From CAZRIP01 sp964600165 (GTDB lineage: Bacteria > Elusimicrobiota > Elusimicrobia > UBA1565 > UBA9628): a stretch of 54,961 nt of DNA. A model generated the notes under the pieces. It searched no databases and was not told where the DNA came from. It saw nothing but the letters and a program-made list of their open reading frames with translations. The position numbers and the translations under genes are program-made. This document shows positions 8,093 to 16,286 of the stretch, one piece after another. Position 1 is the first letter of the stretch; each line of letters begins with the position of its first letter. The stretch spans positions 1-54,961 of the forward strand of contig CAZRIP010000010.1 in NCBI GenBank assembly GCA_964600165.1. Reading direction: 5' to 3'.

Positions 8093-8135
8093 CTTCGTCC
8101 CTCGCGCTGAATACGGATGGGGTGGTCGAAAAGTT

Positions 8136-8696
8136 TCACTTTGTTTCGGGGGCCAAGCCCAAGGCTTCCAATTTGCCTTTCAGCAGGTCGCGGCCGCGGA
8201 AGAGCCTGATCTTGACCGTCCCTTCGGGCAGGCCGGTGATCTCGGCGATCTGGGAGTACTCGAGCTCCTCTTTGTGGCGCAGCAGCATCACTTCGCGATA
8301 AGCGGGCGGCAGGGCGGCGAAGGCGCGCTCGATGAGCTCGCTATTAAAGGATGCGGAAGCGGACTCCTCGGGGCCGGCCGCGTCGTCGGCGAGCTCGAGC
8401 ACGCCCTCTTCGTCGTCGAGCGAGACGGCGATCCGGCGGGCGCGCAGGTGGTCGTAGGCCGTGTTGTGGGCGATCTTGAAGAGCCAGCTGATCAGCGGGC
8501 GCGACGCGTCGTAGAGGTCGAAACTCGTGAAGGCCTTGAGAAACGTCTCTTGAGCCAGGTCCTCGGCGTCGGTGGGGTCGCCGGCGACGCGCAGCAGGAA
8601 CGTGAAGACGCGGTCGCGGTAACGCGAGAGCAGCTCGGCGTACGCCGATTCATCGCCTTGCCGCGCGCGCGCGACGGCGTCGTAGTCTGGGGTCAT
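8136..8696 (-). CDS. ECF-type RNA polymerase sigma factor
   Basis: 186 residues from the chosen ATG. Sigma region 2 spans about 20-85 (RDRVFTFLLR, DAEDLAQETFLKAF, ISWLFKIAHNTAYD). Region 4 spans about 130-180 (LPPAYREVMLLR, YSQIAEITGLPEGTVKIRLF). Region 3 is absent, as in ECF sigmas. A frame open from 8744 is rejected because it starts inside the palindrome at 8739-8764 and upstream of the promoter at 8711-8736. It is first of three genes with a membrane protein and a beta-helix membrane protein. Confidence 0.92.
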   Translation of the reverse strand: MTPDYDAVARARQGDESAYAELLSRYRDRVFTFLLRVAGDPTDAEDLAQETFLKAFTSFDLYDASRPLISWLFKIAHNTAYDHLRARRIAVSLDDEEGVLELADDAAGPEESASASFNSELIERAFAALPPAYREVMLLRHKEELEYSQIAEITGLPEGTVKIRLFRGRDLLKGKLEALGLAPETK

Positions 8697-8710
8697 CCGG
8701 CGAGTAAGAC

Positions 8711-8736
8711 TACGAAATAAGCCGCCGGAAAGTTTC
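8711..8736 (-). promoter_or_regulatory. ECF-type promoter, probably autoregulatory
   Basis: GAAAC (8732-8736), 17-nt spacer, CGTA (8711-8714). This is very close to the Bacillus sigma-W consensus (TGAAAC, 16-17 nt, CGTA) and unlike the TTGACA/TATAAT boxes elsewhere here. Transcription would start about 7 nt before the sigma gene's ATG. Confidence 0.6.
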
Positions 8737-8738
8737 GT

Positions 8739-8764
8739 TATCATCCGCCACGTGGCGGATGATA
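8739..8764. repeat. REP-like palindrome, family B
   Basis: Perfect 26-bp palindrome with arm TATCATCCGCCAC, between the argH stop and the ECF promoter. It touches the ECF -35 region on one side and ends 7 nt from argH on the other, so it may separate the arg operon from the sigma operon. Confidence 0.75.
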
Positions 8765-8771
8765 GCGGTCA

Positions 8772-10109
8772 TCAGTTCAGCAATTCCCGCCAGGACGACT
8801 GGAGCGTCGTCCGCGTAGCGGCATTCCATCGCTCCCAACTCTTGCGATCAGCCGCCACGGCGTTCCAATCCGGCTTACCAGGCGAGCCCGCGTAAGTCGG
8901 CAGCGAGACCGCGCCCGCCGGCTCCTTGCTCGCGCCGTTCGACGCGCGCGCCTGCTCGGCGATCTGCCGATACGCGTCGCGAAAGGGCGCGCCGTTCTTG
9001 ACGAGCGCGAGCGCGTCGTGGGTGGCGAGCAAGTCCTTGGTCACCGCCGCGCGGCAGCGCGCCTCGTCAACTTCAAGCGCCGCCGGCAACCGCGCCACGA
9101 TCTCGAGCATCTGCGAAGCCGTGTCGAGCGCGGCGAACAAGACGCCCTTGGTCAGCTGATAATCTCTGTGATACCCCGAAGGCAGCTGCCCCACCGCCAG
9201 CGTCTGCGCCAGCCACCCGGGAAACAGCGCCGCGCGCGCGCGCGTCAGCTCGACGACGTCGGGGTTCTTCTTCTGCGGCATGATGCTGCTGCCCGTCGTG
9301 AACGCCGAGCTCAAGGAACAGAACCTGAACTCCGCCGACGTAAAGAGCGACAAATCCCACGCGAGCCCGCCCAAGTCCCGCGCCAACAGCGCCAGCGCCG
9401 ACAGCGCCGCCGCCTCGAGGCGCGGCCGCGACGACTGCACGCGCAGCGTGTTGCGCTGCACGCGCGAGAACCCCAAAAGCTCGGCGACATACTTCCTGTC
9501 TAAAGGAAGCGTCACGCCGTAACCCGCCGCGCTGCCGAGCGGGCACGCGTCCGCTTCTTCATACGCGAACTTCAGCGCCCGCGCGTTCTCGAGGAGCGCC
9601 TCGGCGTGCGCCGCCGCCCAATGCCCGAACGTCGTCGGCATCGCGCGCTGCAAGTGCGTGTACCCGGGCAAGAGCGTCTTCTCGTGCTTGCGGCCGAAAT
9701 CTTCCCACGCCTCGGCAGCCGCGCACGATTTCTCGATGAGATCCAACAGCCGGTCTTTCAAGAAGAGCCGCAGATCGACTTGCACTTGATCGTTGCGGCT
9801 TCTGCCCGCGTGGACCTTCGCGCCCGCGGCGCCCAGCGCCTTCGTCAACGCCTGCTCGACCGCGGTATGGATGTCTTCCTGCGCGCGCGTGACCGTCAGC
9901 CCCGACTTGAGCAGCTTTTTAAAAACCGTTCGCACGGCGGCGTATTCCGCTTTCGTGAGGATGCCGATCTTGACCAACCCCGCCGCGTGCGCCAAGCTGC
10001 CGTAGACCTCGTAAGGAAGAAGCCTCGTATCGAGCGCCGGATCGTCGCCGACGGTGTAGCGCTCGACGGCGGCGTCCAAGTCCGTCGTCGTCTGCCAAAG
10101 CTTCTTCAC
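8772..10109 (-). CDS. argH: Argininosuccinate lyase
   Basis: 445-residue cytoplasmic tetrameric lyase: argininosuccinate to arginine plus fumarate, the last step of the pathway. Fumarase/aspartase-superfamily signatures are intact: HAGRSRNDQV near 100, PGYTHLQRAMP near 150, PLGSAAGYG near 190, GSSIMPQKKNP near 275. It is the final gene of the nine-gene arg operon. It starts with a GTG that overlaps the argE stop (GTGA). Confidence 0.96.
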   Translation of the reverse strand: MKKLWQTTTDLDAAVERYTVGDDPALDTRLLPYEVYGSLAHAAGLVKIGILTKAEYAAVRTVFKKLLKSGLTVTRAQEDIHTAVEQALTKALGAAGAKVHAGRSRNDQVQVDLRLFLKDRLLDLIEKSCAAAEAWEDFGRKHEKTLLPGYTHLQRAMPTTFGHWAAAHAEALLENARALKFAYEEADACPLGSAAGYGVTLPLDRKYVAELLGFSRVQRNTLRVQSSRPRLEAAALSALALLARDLGGLAWDLSLFTSAEFRFCSLSSAFTTGSSIMPQKKNPDVVELTRARAALFPGWLAQTLAVGQLPSGYHRDYQLTKGVLFAALDTASQMLEIVARLPAALEVDEARCRAAVTKDLLATHDALALVKNGAPFRDAYRQIAEQARASNGASKEPAGAVSLPTYAGSPGKPDWNAVAADRKSWERWNAATRTTLQSSWRELLN

Positions 10110-11146
10110 GCGAAATAGCTCCGGATGAGCGTCTCGTAAAACGCCGCGCCGGCCTCGAGCTCCCCCACCGTCACGTACTCATCCGGCGTGTGCGAGCGCT
10201 TGGAGTCGCCGGGGCCGCACTTGACCGCGGGGATGCCCTTCAAGAACACCCAATCGGACAGCGTCGGCGAGCCGTAGGGCTTGCCGTTCGGGTTCGCCGC
10301 CAGCGCCGCCTTGACGATCGGATGCGCGGGGTCCGTATGGACGGACTGCAGTCTTTGAGAGCGCACCGACACCTCGCCCTTGACCAGCGTTTTGACCTGC
10401 TCGACGATCTGCTCCGGCGCGTAGTCCGGCGTCGTGCGGATGTCGACGACGAGCTTGCAACGATCCGGAATCACGTTGTGCCGCGTGCCGCCGGCGATCT
10501 GCGTGACCGCCAACGACGGCGCGCCGAGCGCCGGGTGCGCGCGCGAAAACTTGATGCCCGACAGCGCGAGCACGTCCTGCGCCGCCGCGGTCACGGCGTT
10601 CTCGCCGCCGCCGTGGGCGGCGTGGGCGGAGCGGCCCTTGGCCGTGATCTCGAGGATAAGGAGGCCCTTCTGCGCGACGGCGGGGTTGAGGCTCGTCGGC
10701 TCGCCGACGACGGCGGCGTCGGGGCGCGGCAGCTCGGACAGCAGCGCCTCCAAGCCCTTGCCGTTGATCTCCTCTTCACACGTCGCCGCCACGCAGACGC
10801 GGCCTTTGGGCTGATTTTTCTCAAAAGCTTTCGCCGCGCCCGCGAGCATCGCGGACAAGCAGCCCTTGGCGTCGTTGGCGCCTCGTCCGTAGATCTTGCC
10901 GTCTTCGATGTTCGCCGCGAGCGGGTCCTTCGTCCAGCCCTCGCCGACCGGGACGGTGTCCGTGTGCGAGTTGAGCAAGAGCAAGGGGCCTTCGCCGCCT
11001 AGGAACGAGTAGACGTTGCGCCCGCTTTTCTTCGGGTCCCACCCGAACCCCTTCATCGCCGCCTCCACGACGGCGACGGCGGGCTCCTCCTTGCCGCTGT
11101 CGGAGGGCGCGCGGACGAGGGACTGCAGTAATTCAATGACGCTCAC
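10106..11146 (-). CDS. argE: M20 family deacylase, acyl-ornithine or acyl-citrulline deacylase
   Basis: 346-residue metallopeptidase-family amidohydrolase. Metal ligands and catalytic acid are visible: SHTDTVPVG, GRGANDAKG, CEEEING, GEPTSL and SHTPDEY near the C-terminus. It removes the N-acyl blocking group. Because the transcarbamylase next door looks like an N-acyl-ornithine enzyme, the natural substrate is probably N-acetyl- or N-succinyl-citrulline rather than acetylornithine. That is an inference from the neighbour, not from this sequence. LysK/DapE-like specificity cannot be excluded. GTG start overlaps the argB stop. Confidence 0.85.
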   Translation of the reverse strand: MSVIELLQSLVRAPSDSGKEEPAVAVVEAAMKGFGWDPKKSGRNVYSFLGGEGPLLLLNSHTDTVPVGEGWTKDPLAANIEDGKIYGRGANDAKGCLSAMLAGAAKAFEKNQPKGRVCVAATCEEEINGKGLEALLSELPRPDAAVVGEPTSLNPAVAQKGLLILEITAKGRSAHAAHGGGENAVTAAAQDVLALSGIKFSRAHPALGAPSLAVTQIAGGTRHNVIPDRCKLVVDIRTTPDYAPEQIVEQVKTLVKGEVSVRSQRLQSVHTDPAHPIVKAALAANPNGKPYGSPTLSDWVFLKGIPAVKCGPGDSKRSHTPDEYVTVGELEAGAAFYETLIRSYFA

Positions 11147-12051
11147 GCGGCGACGGCCTCCGGCTCGAGCTCGGCTTGCTGATAGGACTGCCGCTCGCGC
11201 TTTTCGACGATCATCGTGCCGCAGCCGGCGTTGGTGAAGACCTCGCGCTGCAGCGCGCCCGGCTTGAGGCCGTTGATGATGTGCGTGCGCCGCACGCCGC
11301 CCTTGAGCGCGGAGAGGCAGGCCTGGACCTTCGGCAGCATGCCGCCGGAAAGCCGTCCTTCGCTCTTGAGCTTGAGGACCTCGTCGACGTCGGCGTAAGA
11401 GACGAGGCTTCCCGGGTTCGCGACGTCGCGCAATAAACCCTCGGTGTCGGTGACGATGACGAGCTTCTCGGCCTTCAAGGCTCGCGCCACGGCCTCGGCC
11501 ACGGAGTCCGCGTTGATGTTCAAGACCTGGCCGCTCTCGTCGGCGCCCAGGCAGGCGACGACGGGCGTGATGGCGTTCGAGAGCAGCAGCTCGAGCGCGG
11601 ACGGATCGACGGACTCGATGTCGCCGACGAAGCCGTAGTCGACGGGCGTCGGCGCGCGTTTTTTCGCCGTGACGATCCCCGCGTCGACCCCCGAGACGCC
11701 GATCGCCTTCGTCTGGTGCGCGCGGAACGCGGCGAGGATGTCCGTGTTCAAGGAGCCGGCGTAAACCATCTTCGCGACCTCGAGGGCCTGCGCGTCGGTG
11801 ACGCGGCGCCCGTCGATCATCGTGGGCTCGACGCCGAGCTTGCGGGAAAGCGCGCTCGCCTGCGGGCCGCCGCCGTGCACGAGCACGACGCGCACGCCGA
11901 CTTGCTGAAGCATGCAGACGTCCTCGATCAAGGCGTTGAGCGTCTCGGGGCGCGCGACGACGCGGCCTCCCGCCTTCACGACGAAGGTCTTCCCTTTATA
12001 GAGTCGGATATAGGGCACGGCGTCCTTGAGCAGGATGGGCGCGTCGGTCAT
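11143..12051 (-). CDS. argB: N-acetylglutamate kinase (or N-succinylglutamate kinase)
   Basis: 302-residue amino-acid kinase that phosphorylates the side-chain carboxylate of an N-acylglutamate. Motifs: KAGG near the N-terminus, VHGGGPQAS, INADSVAEAVARAL, TDTEGLL and GGMLPKV. ATG 12051 overlaps the argF' stop. In Bacteroides the equivalent kinase may act on N-succinylglutamate. Whether this one uses acetyl or succinyl substrate cannot be told by eye. Confidence 0.92.
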   Translation of the reverse strand: MTDAPILLKDAVPYIRLYKGKTFVVKAGGRVVARPETLNALIEDVCMLQQVGVRVVLVHGGGPQASALSRKLGVEPTMIDGRRVTDAQALEVAKMVYAGSLNTDILAAFRAHQTKAIGVSGVDAGIVTAKKRAPTPVDYGFVGDIESVDPSALELLLSNAITPVVACLGADESGQVLNINADSVAEAVARALKAEKLVIVTDTEGLLRDVANPGSLVSYADVDEVLKLKSEGRLSGGMLPKVQACLSALKGGVRRTHIINGLKPGALQREVFTNAGCGTMIVEKRERQSYQQAELEPEAVAA

Positions 12052-13055
12052 GACAGGTTCTCCTCGGCGAGCAGGTTTAAGAGCACGGCTTTGGCGGTGT
12101 GAAGGCGGTTCTCGGCTTGGTCGACGACGACGGAGGCCGGGCCGTCCAGGACCTCGTCGCGGACGATCAGGTTTCGGCGCACGGGCAGGCAGTGCATGAA
12201 GATCCCCTTGTCGGTGCGGGCCATCTTCTCTTGCGTGACGATCCATCGCGTGCGAAACGCGGCGTCGGCGGGCAGCGGCGCGCCGTAGTTTTGGAGCGAG
12301 CCCCAGGACTTCGCGTAGACGACGTGCTGGCCGTCGAAGGCGTCGGGGACCGCGTCGGTCACGGCGAGCTTGGCGCCGCTCTCCTTGCAGGAAGCCGCGA
12401 CGCGCGCCATGACGTCGTCCGGCAGATCGAAGCCTTTCGGGCGCGCGATGGTCACGTTCATCCCGGCGACGGCGGCGATCTCGGCCGCCGAGCTCGGCAC
12501 GGCGAGAGGCAGGCTCTTGATGTGCGGCGCCCACGTGAGCAGGAAGTTCTTGCCCTTCGGATCCATGCGCTCCTTGATCGTCATGAGGTCGGCCAAGGCT
12601 TGGCAGGGATGGCCGGAGGCGGACTCCAAGTTGATGACGGGGACGGTGGCGTGCTTCTTGAAAGCCGAGAGGTACGGCTCGACTTTGTCCTCGTCCCACG
12701 ACGTCCCCGAGGGAAACGAGCGCAGCGCCACGGCCTGGCAGTAGCGGGAAAGCACGGGCACGGCCTCTTTCAAGTGCTCGGCCGTCTTGCCGTCCATGAC
12801 GACGCCGTCCTCGAACTCCACCTGCCAGGTGTCCGAGCCGAGAAACAAGACGACGGGATGCGCGCCGAGGGACGCCGCCGCCGTCTCCATCGATACCTGC
12901 GTTCTCAAGGACGGATTCATGAAGCAGAACGCCAGGCTCTGGCCCGCGAGCGGGCGGTCCTTGGGCGGATTTTTTTTCAAGGCGATCGCTTTGTCGACGA
13001 GCGCCATGAGCTGCGCCCGCGTATGGTCTTTCAAGTGCGTGAAATGCGGCTTCAT
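12048..13055 (-). CDS. argF': N-acyl-L-ornithine transcarbamylase (acetyl- or succinyl-type)
   Basis: 335 residues. It is not an ordinary ornithine transcarbamylase. It has the acyl-ornithine family signatures: NPSLRTQ 47-53, Trp77, MDGKTAEH 87-94, RSFP 112-115, HPCQALAD 149-156, LTWAPH 173-178, HCLPVRRN 288-295. Numbering runs parallel to the Xanthomonas acetylornithine enzyme. There Glu92 sets acetyl preference and its replacement by Pro, Ser or Val gives a succinylornithine enzyme. Here residue 92 is Ala. Xanthomonas Lys302, in the NVK after the HCLP motif, is Ile297 here. Both changes favour the Bacteroides succinyl-type. Product: N-acylcitrulline. ATGA overlaps on both sides. Confidence 0.9.
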   Translation of the reverse strand: MKPHFTHLKDHTRAQLMALVDKAIALKKNPPKDRPLAGQSLAFCFMNPSLRTQVSMETAAASLGAHPVVLFLGSDTWQVEFEDGVVMDGKTAEHLKEAVPVLSRYCQAVALRSFPSGTSWDEDKVEPYLSAFKKHATVPVINLESASGHPCQALADLMTIKERMDPKGKNFLLTWAPHIKSLPLAVPSSAAEIAAVAGMNVTIARPKGFDLPDDVMARVAASCKESGAKLAVTDAVPDAFDGQHVVYAKSWGSLQNYGAPLPADAAFRTRWIVTQEKMARTDKGIFMHCLPVRRNLIVRDEVLDGPASVVVDQAENRLHTAKAVLLNLLAEENLS

Positions 13056-14197
13056 GAAAGAAGGGCTTGGCGCAGCCGCTCGATCTCCGCTTCGGCGACC
13101 GTCAGCGGCGGCAGGAGCCGGATCACGTTCGGGTCGTCGGCGCCGCCGACGATGATGCCTTGAGCGAGCAGCGCGTCCCGTCGGGCCTTGGTCGGGCCGT
13201 CGAAGACGAGGCCGAGCAGCAGGCCCTTGCCGCGGATCTCGAGAAGCCCCGGCAGCTTGAAGGTGGCGCGGATCTGCGCCTCGCGCGCGGCCGCGTTCTC
13301 CCACAGCTTTTTTTGGAATATCGTCTCGAGCGTCGCCTTCACCGCCGCGCAGGCCAACGGGCCGCCGCCGAAGGTCGAGCCCAACGCGCCGGACTTGACC
13401 TTCGCGGAAGTCGCCGCGTCGGCGAGCACGGCCGCGGCCGGCACGCCCGAGCCCAGCGCCTTCGCGAAAGTCTGCAGGTGCGGCTTGACGCCGTAGAGGT
13501 GCGCGGCCGACGGCGCGCCGACGCGGCCGAGCCCGGTCTGCACCTCGTCGAAGATGAGAAGCGCGCCGCGCGCGCGGCACAAGCCCTCGAGCGCCTGCAA
13601 GTAGCCCTCGGGCGGCGTGACGGCGCCGCCCATGCTTTGGATCGGTTCCAGGAGGAAGCCCGCGGCGTCATTCTGAAGGGCGGCTGCGGCCTCGTGAACG
13701 TCGCCGAAAGGCACGTGGACGACGTCGCCGCCGAGCCCGGAGAGGCCTTTGCGGTACTTGGCGATGCCGGTGGCCGCCAGCGCGGCGGCCGTGCGGCCGT
13801 GGAAAGATCCGACGGTGGCGACGATCTTCGCCTTGCCCGTCACCGCCCGCGCCAGGCGCATGGCGTTTTCGTTGGCTTCCGCGCCCGAGTTGCAGAAGAA
13901 GACCTGAGCGCCCTCGGCGCCGCAAAGCTCGACCAACGCCTTCGCGGCGTCGGCGCGCACTTTCGAGTACACGAGGTTCGAGTAAAATAAAAGCTCGCCC
14001 GCCTGGGCGGACACGGCCGCGACGACCTCTGAAGGACAATGGCCGAGCGCCGACACGGCGTGGCCGCCGTAGAGGTCCAAGTACTCCCGCCCGCTCTCGT
14101 CCCAGACGAGGCAGCCGCGCCCGCGCGCCAGCGCGAACGGGAACTTCTCGTAGGTCGGCAGGACGTACCGGTCTTCGCGCGCCTTGAAGTCGGTCAC
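13052..14197 (-). CDS. argD: N-acyl-ornithine aminotransferase (class III, PLP)
   Basis: 381-residue PLP enzyme converting N-acyl-glutamate semialdehyde to N-acyl-ornithine, with glutamate as amino donor. Visible: NSGAEANENAM (phosphate loop), GSFHGRT, FDEVQTGLGR (Asp contacts the pyridine nitrogen), FAKALGSG (Schiff-base Lys). GTG start overlaps the argC stop (GTGA). Acetyl and succinyl forms of this enzyme are not separable by sequence alone. Confidence 0.93.
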   Translation of the reverse strand: MTDFKAREDRYVLPTYEKFPFALARGRGCLVWDESGREYLDLYGGHAVSALGHCPSEVVAAVSAQAGELLFYSNLVYSKVRADAAKALVELCGAEGAQVFFCNSGAEANENAMRLARAVTGKAKIVATVGSFHGRTAAALAATGIAKYRKGLSGLGGDVVHVPFGDVHEAAAALQNDAAGFLLEPIQSMGGAVTPPEGYLQALEGLCRARGALLIFDEVQTGLGRVGAPSAAHLYGVKPHLQTFAKALGSGVPAAAVLADAATSAKVKSGALGSTFGGGPLACAAVKATLETIFQKKLWENAAAREAQIRATFKLPGLLEIRGKGLLLGLVFDGPTKARRDALLAQGIIVGGADDPNVIRLLPPLTVAEAEIERLRQALLS

Positions 14198-15237
14198 GGG
14201 TAGTGCCCCGCGAAGGCCAAGCCCTCGGCTTCCGGCCAGCCCATCATGACGTTCAAGTTCTGGATCGCTTGGCCCGCCGCGCCCTTGACGAGATTATCCA
14301 AGGCCGAGATCACGCAGATGCGCCCGTCCTCGACGGTGACGTGAATGTCGCAGTGGTTGCTGCCGTTGACGGCGTTCAAGCTCGGCGGCTCCTCGACGAG
14401 ACGCACGAACGCGCTGCCCGCGTAGGCGTCCGCGTAGAGCTTCTGGACGCCCTCGGCCGTCCAGCCTTTCGGCAGGTCGGCCTGGCACACGGCGTAGATG
14501 CCGCGCGCGAACGGGCCCGAGACCGGCACGAGCGAGAGCCTGAGCTTGCACGCGCCGCCCGCGAGCTTTTCGAGCATCTGCTCGACTTCCGGGATGTGCT
14601 GGTGGCGCATGGGCTTATAAGCCTTCATGTTGGAATAGCGCGTCGGGTGGTGCGTGACCAACGACGGGCTCGCGCCGGAGCCCGAGGAGCCCGTCACCGC
14701 CGTCACGCTGACGACGCCCTCGAGGCGCGCCTTGGCGAGCGGCCCGAGGGCCAGCGCCGCCGCCGTCGCGAAGCAGCCGGGATTGGCGATCCACTTCGAC
14801 TTCTTGATCTGCGCGCGGTTGAGCTCGACCAAGCCGTAGACGAACTTCTTGAGGAACCGCGGCGCGCGGTGCTTGCGCGCGTACCAGACCGGGTAGAGCG
14901 CGGGATCGCCGAGGCGGAAGTCCGCCGACATGTCGACGAGCTTGAGCTTCTTGCCCGGACCCTCGAGGATCGCGGGCACGACCTCCATCGCGTCGCCGTG
15001 CGCGCCCGCCATGAAGACGGCGTCGAGCTTCTCGTAGTCGAGCTTGATGGAGAACGCGAGCTTGGTCCGCCCCCGGAGGTTCGGGTGCGCGAGGAAGACC
15101 GGCTGGCCCGGGAAGCTGCGGCTGGTGACCGCCGTCAGCTCGACTCGCGGGTGATTGAGCAGGAGGCGGATGAGCTCCCCGCCGACAAAGCCCGTCCCGC
15201 CCTCGATGCCGACCTTGATCTTCTTGGCGCTCTTCAC
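14194..15237 (-). CDS. argC: N-acyl-gamma-glutamyl-phosphate reductase
   Basis: 347 residues from GTG 15237, which overlaps the stop of gene X. Rossmann loop GIEGGTGFVGGELIR lies at the N-terminus. The catalytic Cys is in NPGCFATAAAL, and GSSGSG and HQHIPEV follow. It reduces the acyl phosphate made by ArgB with NADPH. The frame is open about 70 codons further upstream, but that part is the shadow of gene X. The acyl group (acetyl or succinyl) is unresolved. Confidence 0.93.
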   Translation of the reverse strand: MKSAKKIKVGIEGGTGFVGGELIRLLLNHPRVELTAVTSRSFPGQPVFLAHPNLRGRTKLAFSIKLDYEKLDAVFMAGAHGDAMEVVPAILEGPGKKLKLVDMSADFRLGDPALYPVWYARKHRAPRFLKKFVYGLVELNRAQIKKSKWIANPGCFATAAALALGPLAKARLEGVVSVTAVTGSSGSGASPSLVTHHPTRYSNMKAYKPMRHQHIPEVEQMLEKLAGGACKLRLSLVPVSGPFARGIYAVCQADLPKGWTAEGVQKLYADAYAGSAFVRLVEEPPSLNAVNGSNHCDIHVTVEDGRICVISALDNLVKGAAGQAIQNLNVMMGWPEAEGLAFAGHYP

Positions 15238-16286
15238 GCGACGGCCTCCTGGACCACGGCGTCCTCGACGAGCGCGCCGATGGCGTCGGACTCGATGCGC
15301 GCGTTGAGCGCCTTGACGCCGATCTGCTTCTCGATGAAATCCTTGCCCACGGCGTTGTCGGTGGCCGGGCCGGAGATCAGGTCGGCCTTGAGGCCGAACT
15401 TGTGGGTGAACAGCTCGACGGCGCCCCAGGCCGCGACCGGGTCCGTGGCGCACATCACGTGCAGAGACGCGGCCCCCATCAACTCCTTGTCATTGAGAAT
15501 CGCCTGGACGCCGTATTCCCCCATGATGCCGTCGCCGAGCTCGACGACGAGGACGTCGGGCTCGAGCTTGTTGAGGGCGTTCAAGAGCCCCTTGGCCACC
15601 GGCACGGAGACGGCGTCCGTCGTCGAGACGACGCCGGCGTCGGTGAAGTTCATGGCCGACGCGGCGCCGCGGTCGATCATCGAAAGGGTGTCTCTCAACA
15701 GCGACACCCCCGTGAGCTTCGCGGCGCAGACCTTCAGGCCCTTCTTCGCGAGATGCCGGATGATCTCGCCGCACGCGAAGGTCTTGCCCGCGTTCATGCA
15801 GGTGCCCGCGACGTAGACGATCGGCGCCGACGCTTCGAGCTTGTCGGCCCAAGGGACGGCGTTGGTCTTGATCGTGGCCGGGACGCCCTCGCGCTCTCCT
15901 AAATAAGGGAAGGAGAGGACCTGCCCGAGCACCTCGGCCTGCAGCGGCTTGCCGAGCTCGAGGTTGACGGAGGTGCAGCGCCCGATCACGCCGCCCAGGT
16001 TGAGGATGTCCAAGCGGTCGCCGACCTCTATCTTCTCGGGCACGACGCCCGCGTAGCCGCGCAGCGCGCGCCGCGTGCCGAGGACGCCTGCGATCACGTC
16101 TCCGTCGTTGAGATCGATCATGCGCCCGTGCACGTCCTCGAGCTGGTTATAGACCGTCTTCTTGCCGCGCACGCGCGCGGCGAGGATCATGCCCTCTTCG
16201 GCGGGGATCTCGTGCGTCAAAAGGACCTCGCGCGGGATCTTCGCGTTGCGCGTCGTCGAGGCGATCTTATCGAGAGTGACTTTCAC
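15234..16286 (-). CDS. Gene X: unassigned P-loop (BioD/CobB-like) protein inside the arg operon
   Basis: 350 residues from GTG 16286. N-terminal about 1-145 is rich in beta-type segments (GDVIAGVLGTRRALRGYAG, DRLDILNLGGVIGRC) and looks like a small barrel domain. From about 155 there is a P-loop domain: Walker A GTCMNAGKT 161-169, then KLTGVSLLRDT, then VVELGDGIMGEYG. That arrangement recalls dethiobiotin synthetase and cobyrinate amidases, which use ATP to activate a carboxylate. I do not recognise a named family. It sits between argG and argC with GTGA overlaps on both sides, so it must be co-translated with the pathway. The window has no argA, argJ or GNAT gene. A role in making or priming the N-acyl glutamate, or in regulating flux, is possible but unproven. 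Confidence 0.7.
   Translation of the reverse strand: MKVTLDKIASTTRNAKIPREVLLTHEIPAEEGMILAARVRGKKTVYNQLEDVHGRMIDLNDGDVIAGVLGTRRALRGYAGVVPEKIEVGDRLDILNLGGVIGRCTSVNLELGKPLQAEVLGQVLSFPYLGEREGVPATIKTNAVPWADKLEASAPIVYVAGTCMNAGKTFACGEIIRHLAKKGLKVCAAKLTGVSLLRDTLSMIDRGAASAMNFTDAGVVSTTDAVSVPVAKGLLNALNKLEPDVLVVELGDGIMGEYGVQAILNDKELMGAASLHVMCATDPVAAWGAVELFTHKFGLKADLISGPATDNAVGKDFIEKQIGVKALNARIESDAIGALVEDAVVQEAVA

Noticed and set aside
8697..8744. Sixteen extra N-terminal residues of the ECF sigma factor
   Set aside because: They would be encoded by the palindrome and promoter region; the sigma region 2 start fits ATG 8696.
12048..13055. Ordinary ornithine transcarbamylase (argF)
   Set aside because: It lacks the SxRTR-type and HPxQxLxD/SMG patterns in their usual form and instead has VMDGxxxEH, LTWAPH and HCLPVRRN, typical of acyl-ornithine enzymes.
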